From positions 1-64,000 of the forward strand of contig NZ_PEBU01000002.1 of assembly GCF_002887595.1 (NCBI RefSeq): DNA of 64,000 nucleotides, given 5' to 3'. The notes under the pieces were generated by a model. It had not been told where the DNA came from, made no database searches, and saw only the letters and a list, made by a program, of their open reading frames with translations. The translations under genes were made by a program, and so were the position numbers. Origin of the DNA: Bowmanella denitrificans (GTDB lineage: Bacteria; Pseudomonadota; Gammaproteobacteria; Enterobacterales; Alteromonadaceae). Below, piece by piece: positions 19,128 to 28,438 of this stretch. Numbering within the stretch: position 1 is the stretch's first letter; every line of letters begins with the position of its first letter.

Positions 19128-22100
19128 TTATTGCCCCATTGATTGCTGAGGCTCTGGCAGCAGCCAGTTCAGCGCCAAAGGCATTACCAACAACATAAGG
19201 GCCGTGGAACTGATGAGTCCGCCAATCACTGCCCAAGCCAGTGGTGGCCACAATGGGCTGTCGCCGAAGGTCAACGGCAACATACCGGCGATGGTGGTGA
19301 TGGTTGTCAATACTATCGGTCGTAGGCGCTCAGATACGGCCCGGGTAATGGCATGGGCTTTGTTCAGTCCTTGCTGCAATCCTACCAGTGCGCTTTCAAT
19401 CAGTAAGATAGCGGAATTGACCACAATACCTGTCAATGCCAATAAACCCAGTAGAGACATAAAACCAAAAGGAATATCAGCCATGGCCAGCATGGCTGGT
19501 GCACCGAGCATGCCTAATGGGATGCTGATCATCACCAAGGCACTTAACCTATAGGAATTAAACTGTAATATCAATGAGATAAACAATATTGCCAGTCCGG
19601 CAGGCAAGGCTGTCAGTAAGGCATTGCTGGCTTGTGAAGATTCTTCAAATTCCCCTCCGAGTTGCAGGTCAACCTGATATTTTTGTGCCACGGCCTCCAG
19701 TTCTGGCAGCATCTGCAGCAGGATGTCCTCTTCATCAGCATGGTGTTGAATGTCGGCTCTGACAATCAGTGTTTCCAGTCCGTTACGACGGGTCTTCACT
19801 GGTAATGATGTGTGAAAGTGCACATCGGCCACCAGTGACAGCGGGATAAGCTGTTGCTGGTCGTTCAACAACTGGGTATCTGCCAGGCGTTGAGCGCTGG
19901 ATTGTTGTGACTCTGCGGTTAATACCAGCGGAGTGGGTAAGCTGGTGAAGTCCAGACGAGTCACTTCCAGGCCACTGCTGCGCCATGCCAGAAACTGATT
20001 GACCATTGCTACGCTCAGCCCACTTTGCACCAACTGTTGCTTATTCAGTGCAAAACCCAGTTGCGGGCTGCCAAATGCATAGTCACGACGAACATTCTGT
20101 GTCTGTGGATGGGCCAGTACAATGTCGCGTATCGCTTCTGCCGCGGCAGTAGCATCTCTTTGTTGTGTGGCAACAATCCTCAGTTCAATGGGGCTCTCAA
20201 TGGGCGGACCCTGGCCAAGCTCCCGGGCTGTGAGCATCCACTGCGGATACTGGTCGGTGAACTGCTGGTTCAGTTTGCTCACCAATGCGGGTGTATCGGC
20301 ATGAGGCTGGGTAATGATGACCAGACGTGCGATATGGGCCTCTTCAGGTTGCTGCACCAGGTTGTAATAGAATCTTGGGCCGCTATGGCCGGTAAAGGTC
20401 AGTACTTGCTGTATGTCAGGGTGGTGTTGCAACTGGCCTGCCAACTGATTGGCTACCTGTGCGGTTTGCTCAGGATCGCTGCCTACCGGTAACGCAATAT
20501 CGACGTATGCCTGATTACGACTGGTTTTCGGGAAAAACTCACCCTGAGTTGCCGGAAGCATCAGCAGTAAGGTCGACACCAGTGCCGCAAAAAACAGGGT
20601 TGCTTTGGGTTTTTGCAGCGCCAGGCTGGCTAACCTGCTGCCCGTTGATATTAAAACGTCCTGCCGGGATGGTCGGGTGTGCTGCGCAATCATATGCCGA
20701 CTCAGTAACGGCACCAACGACAAGGCTATCAGGTAGCTGAGCAGGATGCTGAGGATGACTAATACCGGAATACTCGAAATAAAGTCTGCCACACTGCCTT
20801 TGGACAATAACATCGGGACAAAGGCCGCTATGGTGGTAGCAGTCGCAGTAGCAAGGGGACGCCACAGCTCTTTAAGTGCGGCCAGGCAGGCATCAATTCG
20901 CTGCCGGCCAGATTCCGTATGAAACAATATGCGTTCGGCCGTTACAATGCTGTTATCCACCATCATTCCCAATGAGAGAATCAATCCTGCGATGGTCATC
21001 TGATGTATCACGCCGCCGAAAATGCCAAATATGCCCAGTGCACTGAGGGCAATAGCAGGGATTGACAGGCTCACTACCAGTGCTGTGCGAATTGACATCA
21101 ATGCCATCAGTACCAGACATACCGCAGCGCAGCTGAACATCAAGGACTGCAACAGATCACTGCGCCGGGTTTCACTCCATTCGGGCTGAAAAAGTAAGAT
21201 ATCTATACTGGCAGGGGCAAACTCACGGTTCAGTAATGCGATTTCATGCCGAAGCTGGTGTCCGAACTTTGTCACTCTTACCTGGTTGGGGGGGAGTGTG
21301 ATTGCCAGGCCAATGGTCTGTCGGCCATTCAAGTAAAATCGCTCTGTGGTTAACGGATCTGGACGAAACGAGATATCGGCCAGGCTACTGAGCGGAAAGT
21401 TTTGTGGGCCGGATATTTGGATTGATTCCACAGCCTCTACACTGTTCAGACGCTCCATTGGCTGCACTGCCGCTAACATTTTACCTGTTTGCAGCAGTGC
21501 CGGACTGTCACCCTGATTGGCCTGAGCGATCTGCTTTGCCAATGCCAACGGGGATATGCCGGTTTCCAGCATACGTTGCTGAGAATACCGCACGGCTAAC
21601 TGCAACCCCGGGTCACCTACCAGGGAAATATGCCTGATGCTATCCAACTGCAGTAAGCGGTCTTTGACCTTCAGCGCCAGTTCACGGTCAGCCAGAATGC
21701 CTCGGTTGCTGTCGACTGCCAATACGATGCCTTGCGTATCCTGGGCTCTGTCGATGACAGACAGTCGGGTGGTGGGCATGGCACTTTGCAAGGGCGCCAG
21801 CTTATCTTTGATGCGTTGCCAGACAATTTCTGTGTCGTAAACAGTCTCTTTTAGCTCAATATCAATGCTGGCACTGCCGGTTTTGATACGGGCACTGTAG
21901 TTGGCAATTTCATCTATCTGACTCAATTCTCTTTCCACCGGCATCACGGCTGACTGGGTCAATTGATCGACACTGGCACCGGCCTGGCTAAGCAAAATAA
22001 AACCATTGCGGTAGGGGAAATGGGGATCTTCCTGCTCAAAGGCACTATACCAGGTCATCAGTCCGGTAAGACATAACAACAGCACCAAACCCAGGATCAG

Positions 22101-22133
22101 CCTGGTGCGTAAATACCAATGTGTTGATTGCAT
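19128..22133 (-). CDS. RND efflux pump, inner-membrane permease
   Basis: A 1001-residue RND-superfamily proton-driven transporter with the usual layout: helix near residue 12, a large periplasmic domain, helices 2-6 near 330-480, a second periplasmic domain, and the last helices near 860-990. The proton-relay helix reads GMMVDNSIV, with one Asp and an Asn, a variant seen in several RND subfamilies where AcrB has two Asp. Somewhat shorter than AcrB (1049). It follows its adaptor by 13 bases. No TolC-like outer-membrane gene is nearby, so it must borrow one. Substrate unknown. Confidence 0.93.
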   Translation of the reverse strand: MQSTHWYLRTRLILGLVLLLCLTGLMTWYSAFEQEDPHFPYRNGFILLSQAGASVDQLTQSAVMPVERELSQIDEIANYSARIKTGSASIDIELKETVYDTEIVWQRIKDKLAPLQSAMPTTRLSVIDRAQDTQGIVLAVDSNRGILADRELALKVKDRLLQLDSIRHISLVGDPGLQLAVRYSQQRMLETGISPLALAKQIAQANQGDSPALLQTGKMLAAVQPMERLNSVEAVESIQISGPQNFPLSSLADISFRPDPLTTERFYLNGRQTIGLAITLPPNQVRVTKFGHQLRHEIALLNREFAPASIDILLFQPEWSETRRSDLLQSLMFSCAAVCLVLMALMSIRTALVVSLSIPAIALSALGIFGIFGGVIHQMTIAGLILSLGMMVDNSIVTAERILFHTESGRQRIDACLAALKELWRPLATATATTIAAFVPMLLSKGSVADFISSIPVLVILSILLSYLIALSLVPLLSRHMIAQHTRPSRQDVLISTGSRLASLALQKPKATLFFAALVSTLLLMLPATQGEFFPKTSRNQAYVDIALPVGSDPEQTAQVANQLAGQLQHHPDIQQVLTFTGHSGPRFYYNLVQQPEEAHIARLVIITQPHADTPALVSKLNQQFTDQYPQWMLTARELGQGPPIESPIELRIVATQQRDATAAAEAIRDIVLAHPQTQNVRRDYAFGSPQLGFALNKQQLVQSGLSVAMVNQFLAWRSSGLEVTRLDFTSLPTPLVLTAESQQSSAQRLADTQLLNDQQQLIPLSLVADVHFHTSLPVKTRRNGLETLIVRADIQHHADEEDILLQMLPELEAVAQKYQVDLQLGGEFEESSQASNALLTALPAGLAILFISLILQFNSYRLSALVMISIPLGMLGAPAMLAMADIPFGFMSLLGLLALTGIVVNSAILLIESALVGLQQGLNKAHAITRAVSERLRPIVLTTITTIAGMLPLTFGDSPLWPPLAWAVIGGLISSTALMLLVMPLALNWLLPEPQQSMGQ

Positions 22134-22146
22134 ATGAATTCTCTGC

Positions 22147-23217
22147 TTAATTGTCTAACCTGAGCTGACTCAGGTTGGTGGCAAGCTTGTCCTGCGGGGT
22201 AATCAACAGTTTGTCGGTTAGCGCGCTGGCACTACTGACGACAGCATAACTATCGGCTAAGTCGTGGATCTCCACTGCCATAGACTGGCCAGGTTCGGTG
22301 ATGACAAAAGCCCGAGGTCCTTCAGGTGCCGGAGCAAAACGCAAGGCGGCAATATCCACCTGATAGAGAATCGCCTGGTTCCTCTGCAGATCCAGTCGAA
22401 CCGTCAGGCCCACCAGTGAAGGATCGGCATCTTCCAAACTCAGGCTGACGTCAAATAGTCCTGGCGCACCAGGCTGAGGTGCCGAGCGTTCAGTGACTCG
22501 ACCCGATATGGTTCTGCTCAAGGCCGGCAGATATAGAGACATATCCTGGCCAGGTTGTATACGCAGTGCATCCCGTTCTGGTAAGGCAAACACAGCTTTT
22601 TGGTGGTGGCTTGAATCCAGCCTGATGATGGGAGTGCCAGCATCGACAAAGTCACCACTGCGATGATATAGCTTAGTAACGATGCTATCGGCTGGTGCCA
22701 GCAACAGACTCTCTTTGCCCTGATTCACAGCTTCATGTAACAGCGCCTGCGCCTGTCCAACTTTTTGCTCGGCCACATGCATATTGCGCTGGGCATCATC
22801 AACCGCTTGCTGACTGTTCAGCGCGCTGATTCTGAGACTTTTCTGACGCGCTAGTTGTTGCCTGGCCAGGTTCAGATCAGCATTAGCGCTGTTAAGCTCA
22901 GCCTGCATTGCATCAATGCGGCTGTCCAGGCTTGGCGAATACAGTTTAGCCAGTAATTGACCCTGTTTAACCAGCTCGCCTTCTTTGACCAGTACCTGGG
23001 CAATTCGCCCAGGGGTAAATAGCGCTGCATCAATGCTGTTTTGCCCTTGGATCCGGGAAAAAAATGCCCTGGTCAGCGGATGTTCTGACTTGAGGGCGAC
23101 GGTGGTTAGAGGTTCGGGCAGCGGGGCTGGTGGAACCTCTAATACCTCGTCATATGGCTCGCAACCTGTGACCCATGTCAGCAGGCATAGCAAGGCCAGG
23201 CTGGTTTTAGAAAACAT
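22147..23217 (-). CDS. RND efflux adaptor (membrane fusion) lipoprotein
   Basis: A 356-residue periplasmic adaptor linking the RND pump to an outer-membrane channel. It has a lipoprotein signal ending WVTGC, a lipoyl half-motif (GRIAQVLVKEGELVKQGQLLAKL), an alpha-hairpin (about 95-165, Gln/Ala/Leu-rich), the second lipoyl half and a beta-barrel domain. I chose the ATG at 23217, seven bases after GGGG, over the ATG six bases earlier or the longer frame at 23289. The start lies inside the 3' end of the MipA/OmpV gene (11-bp overlap), indicating translational coupling. Confidence 0.9.
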   Translation of the reverse strand: MFSKTSLALLCLLTWVTGCEPYDEVLEVPPAPLPEPLTTVALKSEHPLTRAFFSRIQGQNSIDAALFTPGRIAQVLVKEGELVKQGQLLAKLYSPSLDSRIDAMQAELNSANADLNLARQQLARQKSLRISALNSQQAVDDAQRNMHVAEQKVGQAQALLHEAVNQGKESLLLAPADSIVTKLYHRSGDFVDAGTPIIRLDSSHHQKAVFALPERDALRIQPGQDMSLYLPALSRTISGRVTERSAPQPGAPGLFDVSLSLEDADPSLVGLTVRLDLQRNQAILYQVDIAALRFAPAPEGPRAFVITEPGQSMAVEIHDLADSYAVVSSASALTDKLLITPQDKLATNLSQLRLDN

Positions 23218-23956
23218 AGACATACCCCAGCAGCAATTGCGTGGAACCTGACTTGTCAACCAGGGGGGAGTCTTTAATTTCACTGCCATACGCGCTGTAA
23301 CTAATATCCGCTTTGATCATGTGTTTGCCTCGACCAAAGTACCAATCGCTGCTGATACCAATTTCGAAGCTGGTGGCGGCATCGGGTTCATAGAATTGAC
23401 GGCTGGCGGTCGCTTCCTCAGCACGTACGCCGTAATAGTAGTCAACCATCTTGTCGCTTTGATAGTTGGCCGATATGTAAGGGACTACCCGGCCTTTCTC
23501 GAGTCTGAAAGGAATGCCATAGCTGGCTGAAAATTCAAAACCTTCGTGCGTACTGGTAAGGTCATGCATCAGTTCAAGACCAAACTCGCCGAAACTGGTG
23601 TCGATCTCCGCTTCAAAACCGGCGTCGAAAGCCATATCCCGGTCTTCCATCCCTTTGAATATATCGCCATCATCTTCCTCATAGCCGTCCATTCTTAGCT
23701 GGGCAGAGGCCGACAGTTCAAAATTTTCGCTTTGATACAGTTTGTAGTTGGCTCTGGGGCCGAGCAGGGAGAAGTTCCCGTATTCAATGGCCACGACCGG
23801 CACCACAACGGTTTCATTGCCAACATCAGTGTATCCTTGATCCTGGGCGACAGCCGCCAGACCAATTCCCCAGCGAAATGGCTTGCTTTCGTCGGCCATA
23901 GCGGTGCTGCTGGTTGAGGCAATCATCAGTGTCAGTGCAAGGTTGGACAGTTTCAT
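23207..23956 (-). CDS. MipA/OmpV family outer-membrane protein
   Basis: A 249-residue outer-membrane beta-barrel of the MipA/OmpV family: a signal peptide (about 1-22, ending AMA), the WGIGLAAVAQDQGYTDV opening, alternating amphipathic strands and a terminal Phe (YVYVF). E. coli MipA is linked to murein synthesis, and related genes often sit beside two-component systems. I use the ATG at 23956 with GGAG before it; the longer frame from 24289 lacks support. It is the first gene of the RND/two-component operon and overlaps the adaptor gene by 11 bp. Confidence 0.88.
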   Translation of the reverse strand: MKLSNLALTLMIASTSSTAMADESKPFRWGIGLAAVAQDQGYTDVGNETVVVPVVAIEYGNFSLLGPRANYKLYQSENFELSASAQLRMDGYEEDDGDIFKGMEDRDMAFDAGFEAEIDTSFGEFGLELMHDLTSTHEGFEFSASYGIPFRLEKGRVVPYISANYQSDKMVDYYYGVRAEEATASRQFYEPDAATSFEIGISSDWYFGRGKHMIKADISYSAYGSEIKDSPLVDKSGSTQLLLGYVYVF

Positions 23957-24073
23957 TAAAGCTCCTTCAAGGGTTATGTTGCAGGGGCCAACATGGCCAC
24001 CTGCGTTTTTGTTGGAGCCAGAATAGGTGGGCAAGCTTTCTTGAAACTTACAAGGTGTAATATTTTTTGAATT

Positions 24074-24103
24074 TAAAAAAAACCGCAGCGGATGCTGCGG
24101 TTT
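24074..24103 (-). terminator. intrinsic terminator after MacB-like permease gene
   Basis: A perfect 10-bp stem (AAACCGCAGC with GCTGCGGTTT, loop GGAT) is followed, on the minus strand, by a T-rich tract. It closes the Yip1-MacAB operon just before the MipA operon leader. Confidence 0.9.
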
Positions 24104-24111
24104 ATGGGGCG

Positions 24112-25350
24112 TTATTCGTAGCGAAGGGCGTCGATGGGATTGAGTTTTGAGGCCTTTACCGCCGGCATTAAGCCAAAGATAACGCCAATGGCGGTGGTAA
24201 AACCAAACGACAGCGCGATGGCCCAGCCAGGTACCAGCGCTCCGGGCATACCGGGCATCAACATAGACAGTAAGGCTGCCAGTCCCCAACCCAGTAACAA
24301 GCCAATCAGTCCACCAAACAGGGACAGCACCAGGGCTTCCACCAGAAACTGCAGCATAATAAAGTTAGGGGTGGCCCCCAGCGCTTTATTGATACCGATT
24401 TCGCGGGTGCGTTCGGTCACCGACACCAGCATGATATTCATCACACCGATGCCGCCTACCAGCAGACTAATACCTACCACACCACCTGCCACCAGGGTCA
24501 CGGATGTGGTGACTTTTTCGAAGCTTTCTTTGGTTTTTTTGGCAGTTATAAACTCAAAGTCATCCTTGTCGTCACCGGACAGATGGTGGCGTTTGCGTAA
24601 GATCTGACGTATCTGCGCCTGCACATTGTCCAGGCTGGCGCCGGGTGCCGGTCGAAACAGAATATCGATATTTTCTGTCACTCTTGAGCCTGCCAGCGAC
24701 GCCATCGTAGAGAAGGGCGCAATAATATAGTTGTCCTGATCAAAGCCAAATAATGAGCCGCGCTCTTCTGCCACGCCGATAATGCGGAACCATTCACCAG
24801 ACAGGCTGATAAATTCACCGATGGGGTTGTCCGGCAATTTCAACTTTTTGCGCACTGATTCGCCGATAAATACCACCCTACGGCGTCTGTCGTCATCGCT
24901 GCTTCTGACAAAACGGCCCTGTTGGGGAAACACCTTGATGACTTTCTGGTAATTGGCATCGGTGCCAATGACCTGGGTCTGGATGGTTTCGCGCCCATAG
25001 CTGACCTTACTGCCGAAGGTAAAGGCCTGCATCGTCGCGCTCATATCCTGCACATTATTGACCTTGGATTTCAGGACAATAAAGTCCTCATAGCTGAGCT
25101 TGTTGGCAAAGCCGAGCATGGCCTGTTCCTGCGAGGTACGGGCGCGCAGGGTCACCATATCACTGCCCAGATCATCCAATTGCGAGTCAATACTGGCACT
25201 TAAGCCTTCCATCACTGCCACTACGGTAATCACGGCAGCAACACCAATCACGATACCTAATGTCGTCAGGGCACTGCGCATGGCATGGGCGCGAATGGAT
25301 GCCAAGGCCGCACGGGTGCCTTCAATGGTTGCGTGTAAGCCGCTAAACAT
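24112..25350 (-). CDS. MacB-type ABC exporter permease
   Basis: A 412-residue ABC permease of the MacB/FtsX class. The first helix follows MRSALTTLGIVIGVAAVI, then a large periplasmic MacB_PCD-like domain (about 65-270) and three C-terminal helices with GVMNIMLVSVTERTREIGI, the conserved FtsX-region motif. Unlike E. coli MacB the ATPase is a separate protein. The ATG at 25350 overlaps the ATPase stop by 8 bp; the longer frame to 25452 lies within the ATPase gene. It probably exports a lipoprotein, peptide or drug through a TolC-like channel with the adaptor encoded upstream. Confidence 0.9.
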   Translation of the reverse strand: MFSGLHATIEGTRAALASIRAHAMRSALTTLGIVIGVAAVITVVAVMEGLSASIDSQLDDLGSDMVTLRARTSQEQAMLGFANKLSYEDFIVLKSKVNNVQDMSATMQAFTFGSKVSYGRETIQTQVIGTDANYQKVIKVFPQQGRFVRSSDDDRRRRVVFIGESVRKKLKLPDNPIGEFISLSGEWFRIIGVAEERGSLFGFDQDNYIIAPFSTMASLAGSRVTENIDILFRPAPGASLDNVQAQIRQILRKRHHLSGDDKDDFEFITAKKTKESFEKVTTSVTLVAGGVVGISLLVGGIGVMNIMLVSVTERTREIGINKALGATPNFIMLQFLVEALVLSLFGGLIGLLLGWGLAALLSMLMPGMPGALVPGWAIALSFGFTTAIGVIFGLMPAVKASKLNPIDALRYE

Positions 25351-26062
25351 GCATTTTCTCCCGGGTTTGCATATCGTTGCGACTGTCCTGCGCGACCTGA
25401 CCGTCCACCAGGCGAATGACTCTGCGGCAATGGTCTGCAATGTCCTGTTCATGGGTGACCAGAACTATGGTGTGGCCTTCCTCATGCAGTTGGTCAAACA
25501 GCTTCATAATGTCCTGGGTGGTTTTACTGTCCAGATTTCCCGTCGGTTCATCACCCAACAAAATGGCTGGCTTAGTGACCAGTGCCCTGGCAATGGCGAC
25601 ACGCTGACGCTGACCACCGGATAGCTGATTGGGGAAATGCCCCAGCTTGTCACTGAGTCCGACGCGGGATAGGGCCTGCTCTGCCATATCACGACGCTGG
25701 GCAGTTGGGATCATTCTGTACACCAGTGGTTGCATCACATTCGCAAGAACCGACGCCCTGGGCAGTAGATTAAAACTCTGAAAGATAAAGCCAACGCTTT
25801 GGTTGCGGATCTGCGCCAGTTGCGCCTCGTCCAGTGTGGCCACGGCCTGGTTGGCCAGTAGGTATTGGCCTTCGGAGGGCACATCCAGGCAGCCGAGGAT
25901 ATTCATCAGGGTGGACTTACCCGAGCCGGAAGGCCCGATGATGGCTACATAGTCATTACGCTCGATATTAAGACTGATGTTTCGCAGGGCATAGAAGGTC
26001 TCGGTGCCCATCTGGTAACGCTTGCTGATATTTTTCAGGCTAATAACGGCATCAACTGGCAT
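25343..26062 (-). CDS. ABC exporter ATPase, MacB/LolD class
   Basis: A 239-residue ATP-binding subunit. Walker A GPSGSGKS, the Q-loop FQSFNLLP, signature LSGGQRQRVAIARAL, Walker B ILLGDEPTGNLD and H-loop VTHEQ are intact, and the spacing is that of the LolD/MacB subfamily. It overlaps the adaptor gene upstream by 11 bp and the permease downstream by 8 bp, so the three proteins are made together. Confidence 0.95.
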   Translation of the reverse strand: MPVDAVISLKNISKRYQMGTETFYALRNISLNIERNDYVAIIGPSGSGKSTLMNILGCLDVPSEGQYLLANQAVATLDEAQLAQIRNQSVGFIFQSFNLLPRASVLANVMQPLVYRMIPTAQRRDMAEQALSRVGLSDKLGHFPNQLSGGQRQRVAIARALVTKPAILLGDEPTGNLDSKTTQDIMKLFDQLHEEGHTIVLVTHEQDIADHCRRVIRLVDGQVAQDSRNDMQTREKMHV

Positions 26063-27218
26063 CGCTGCTACTGTCCTGTTTCAATTGTACTTGCTGTCCT
26101 GGCTCAAGTTGGCTGATCAACCTGGATGGACCGATAACCACTTTTTGCAATTCACTCAGGCCGGTTAACACGGCCTGATGAATATCAGTGGCCATGCCGG
26201 TAGTAACCCAAACCTTATTGACGGTGTTGTCATCACTGACTTGCCATACGAAGGACTTACCATCTTCTTCCTGAATCGCGGCAACCGGCACATTCAAAGT
26301 AGGTTCTCCTTGTGCGGTGACAATCTCCGCCCTGCAGCTCATACCCGGATAAAGCTGGTGTTCTCCAGGGTTCAGTAGCACTTTGACCCGAAACGCCAGC
26401 CCCTCGCTGCTGGATAGTCGTTTTGCCGAGGTTCCGATGGAAATCACCTCGCCATTGATGGGGGTTTTAGGCAGGGCGGCGGCAAAAATTTCGGCCTGTT
26501 GATTTAATGCGATATGGGCAATGTCGGCTTCATCCACTCTCAGTTCCGCCAAGATAGCGCTGGGATCGGCCAGTACCATCAAGTCCGAACCAACAATGTT
26601 GGTAGTACCGGCAATCACGGTTTCACCGGGTTTGATATCCACCGAAGCCAGCAAGCCGTCCATCGCTGCAATAAACACGGTTTTGCGCAGTCTGTCCTTG
26701 GCCAGTAACAGTGCGGCCTGGGCTTGTTCTAACTGTGCCTGGGCGGCCTGGGTGTTGATGCGGGCGATATCCAGTTGGCTCTGCAGGGCATCCACAGTTT
26801 CCTGCTGGACCAGATTCTGCCCCAGCAACTGTTTGTTGCGTTGTACCTGGCGGTTGAGATCATCTTCCACCGCACGGGTTCGCTGAATCTCAATACTGCG
26901 GGCCTGTACTGCAGCCTGATAGCTGTCTACATCCGCTTCAAAGGCGGTAGGGTCCAAACGCATCAGCACATCGCCCTGTTTAACCTGCTGACCTTCTTCT
27001 ACCAATACATCCTGAACCCGACCAGTGACTTCGGAACGAATTTGGATCTGGGATTTAAACACCAGATTACCCGATGCCAGAATAGTGTCACTGAGTACCC
27101 CTTTGCTGACTTCAGCCGCCTCAACCGTGACCTGACCGCTATTACCGGCCAGGTGTTTATAGGCAACAAGGGCCCCAAGGCCGCCGAGAATAGCGGCCAG
27201 AATAAGGAACTTTTTCAT
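26052..27218 (-). CDS. MacA-like periplasmic adaptor (HlyD family)
   Basis: A 388-residue membrane-fusion protein. An N-terminal membrane anchor (about 3-19) is followed by a lipoyl half (GRVQDVLVEEGQQVKQGDVL), a long alpha-hairpin (about 85-180), the second lipoyl half (GLLASVDIKPGETVIAG) and beta-barrel domains. It belongs with the ATPase and permease just downstream to make a MacAB-TolC-like exporter. It follows the Yip1-like gene by 12 bases. The ligand is unknown. Confidence 0.9.
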   Translation of the reverse strand: MKKFLILAAILGGLGALVAYKHLAGNSGQVTVEAAEVSKGVLSDTILASGNLVFKSQIQIRSEVTGRVQDVLVEEGQQVKQGDVLMRLDPTAFEADVDSYQAAVQARSIEIQRTRAVEDDLNRQVQRNKQLLGQNLVQQETVDALQSQLDIARINTQAAQAQLEQAQAALLLAKDRLRKTVFIAAMDGLLASVDIKPGETVIAGTTNIVGSDLMVLADPSAILAELRVDEADIAHIALNQQAEIFAAALPKTPINGEVISIGTSAKRLSSSEGLAFRVKVLLNPGEHQLYPGMSCRAEIVTAQGEPTLNVPVAAIQEEDGKSFVWQVSDDNTVNKVWVTTGMATDIHQAVLTGLSELQKVVIGPSRLISQLEPGQQVQLKQDSSSDAS

Positions 27219-27230
27219 CTTAGGTTCCGC

Positions 27231-27923
27231 TTAGATAAGTGCCACTAACAGCCAGATCCCCATAATCAGGCAAAACGGCAATGCGGCAAACACATAGGAA
27301 GTAATGGGCTTCATTTTTGCCCAGCTTTGCAGGCCCAGTGCGGCAATAACGATGCTCCACAAACTAAACAGGTTAAAGGCCTCAGCCCAGGCGTATAAGT
27401 TGTGATCCAGGGGCAGATTCAGCAGTAACTGGTTCAGCGAGGCGTAGTTCGACAGGTTCAGTGGCACATCCGGGCTGTCGGCCAACAGAAGCAGCAACGC
27501 CAGCCCCAGCGCATTGACAAACATCGGCATCATGGTCCAAAGGCTAAAGCTGTACCAGTCGCCATAACTGTATTCGTCGGTGCGGCCGACCAACTTAAAG
27601 TAGCCTGCGTAGATGGCGTTGATAATCAGCGTCACCAGTACAATGCTGATTGCGGCTAAAGGTGCGGTATAGGACGCACTTTCCTGCATAAAGCCCCTGG
27701 CTTGTTCCGCTTCGGCCGGGCTGACATCCCCCATCTGTGCAACCTGCTGTTCAACAATCCACTCATTGCTCATGCCGCTGTACATCCAGTAGGCCACCAG
27801 GGCATAAAATACCACTGAAAATAACAGCGCAATCCACCCCCATCCTTTGGCTTCCTTTAGGTCGTCAAACAGGCTTCTGGGGGCCACAAAAACATTTATC
27901 ACCGCGTTGGAAAGAGTCGCCAC
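27231..27923 (-). CDS. Yip1-domain membrane protein
   Basis: A 230-residue integral membrane protein with about five hydrophobic segments and the Yip1-family pattern, opening NAVINVFVAPRSLFDDLKE. I chose the GTG at 27923, seven bases after AGGGAG; the ATG at 27956 is an alternative with no clear ribosome site. It is the first gene of the apparent exporter operon. Bacterial Yip1-domain proteins have no settled function; the linkage suggests a role with the MacAB-type exporter, but that is inference. Confidence 0.75.
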   Translation of the reverse strand: MATLSNAVINVFVAPRSLFDDLKEAKGWGWIALLFSVVFYALVAYWMYSGMSNEWIVEQQVAQMGDVSPAEAEQARGFMQESASYTAPLAAISIVLVTLIINAIYAGYFKLVGRTDEYSYGDWYSFSLWTMMPMFVNALGLALLLLLADSPDVPLNLSNYASLNQLLLNLPLDHNLYAWAEAFNLFSLWSIVIAALGLQSWAKMKPITSYVFAALPFCLIMGIWLLVALI

Positions 27924-28081
27924 AAATAGTCTCCCTAATATTGTTATGTTGGGCATTTCCTGAAATAGGTGCAGAAATGCTTATCTTTAAAGAAATAAGC
28001 AATGCAGTCTGGTTAGTCAGCACTCTGACAGATTTATAACAATAAATCGGTAAAAAATCGTAAAAGAAAATGTAGGTAACG

Positions 28082-28438
28082 AATTATTCTGGGCACGTGC
28101 CGTTTGGCGACAAAGTGTTGCAAGGCCTGGCGGCCTTGCTAAATACGGAAATTCGCCAGATTGATGTGCTGGCCCGTATTGGTGGTGAGGAGTTTGCATT
28201 GCTGATGCCCAATGTGGATATTCAGCAAGCCAGATTGGGATTGGAAAGATTGCGCCAGGCATTGGCGGGTCAGGGCATTTTGGTTAACAACCAGCGTTAT
28301 GCAGTGACCATCAGCATTGGTGCCGCGCAGGCGGGCGAATTGCCGGTAGAGAGCCTGCTGCAAAAAGTGGATAATTTGCTATACCAGGCCAAGCACAAAG
28401 GGCGTAACAGAGTGGAGACTGATTTTGCACAAGGCTAA
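28082..28438 (+). pseudogene. 5'-truncated GGDEF (diguanylate cyclase) fragment
   Basis: Only the C-terminal two thirds of a GGDEF domain remain: YSGHVPFGD (the tail of the usual ND-x-YGH-x-x-GD), ARIGGEEFALLMP (the active-site GGEEF), ITISIGAA-like TISIGAA, and a terminal LLYQAKHKGRNRV. Reading upstream in frame meets a stop a few codons before YSGH, and no DxDxFK segment or sensor domain is found. A GTG at 28097 could in theory start a 113-residue product, but it would lack the first metal-binding part. Probably the remnant of a deleted gene. Its 3' end overlaps the start of the glycosyltransferase by 14 bp. Confidence 0.75.

Noticed and set aside
19126-19251. Extended start of the response regulator
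   Set aside because: It lies within the RND gene; the ATG at 19125 directly follows the pump's stop and opens a standard receiver domain.
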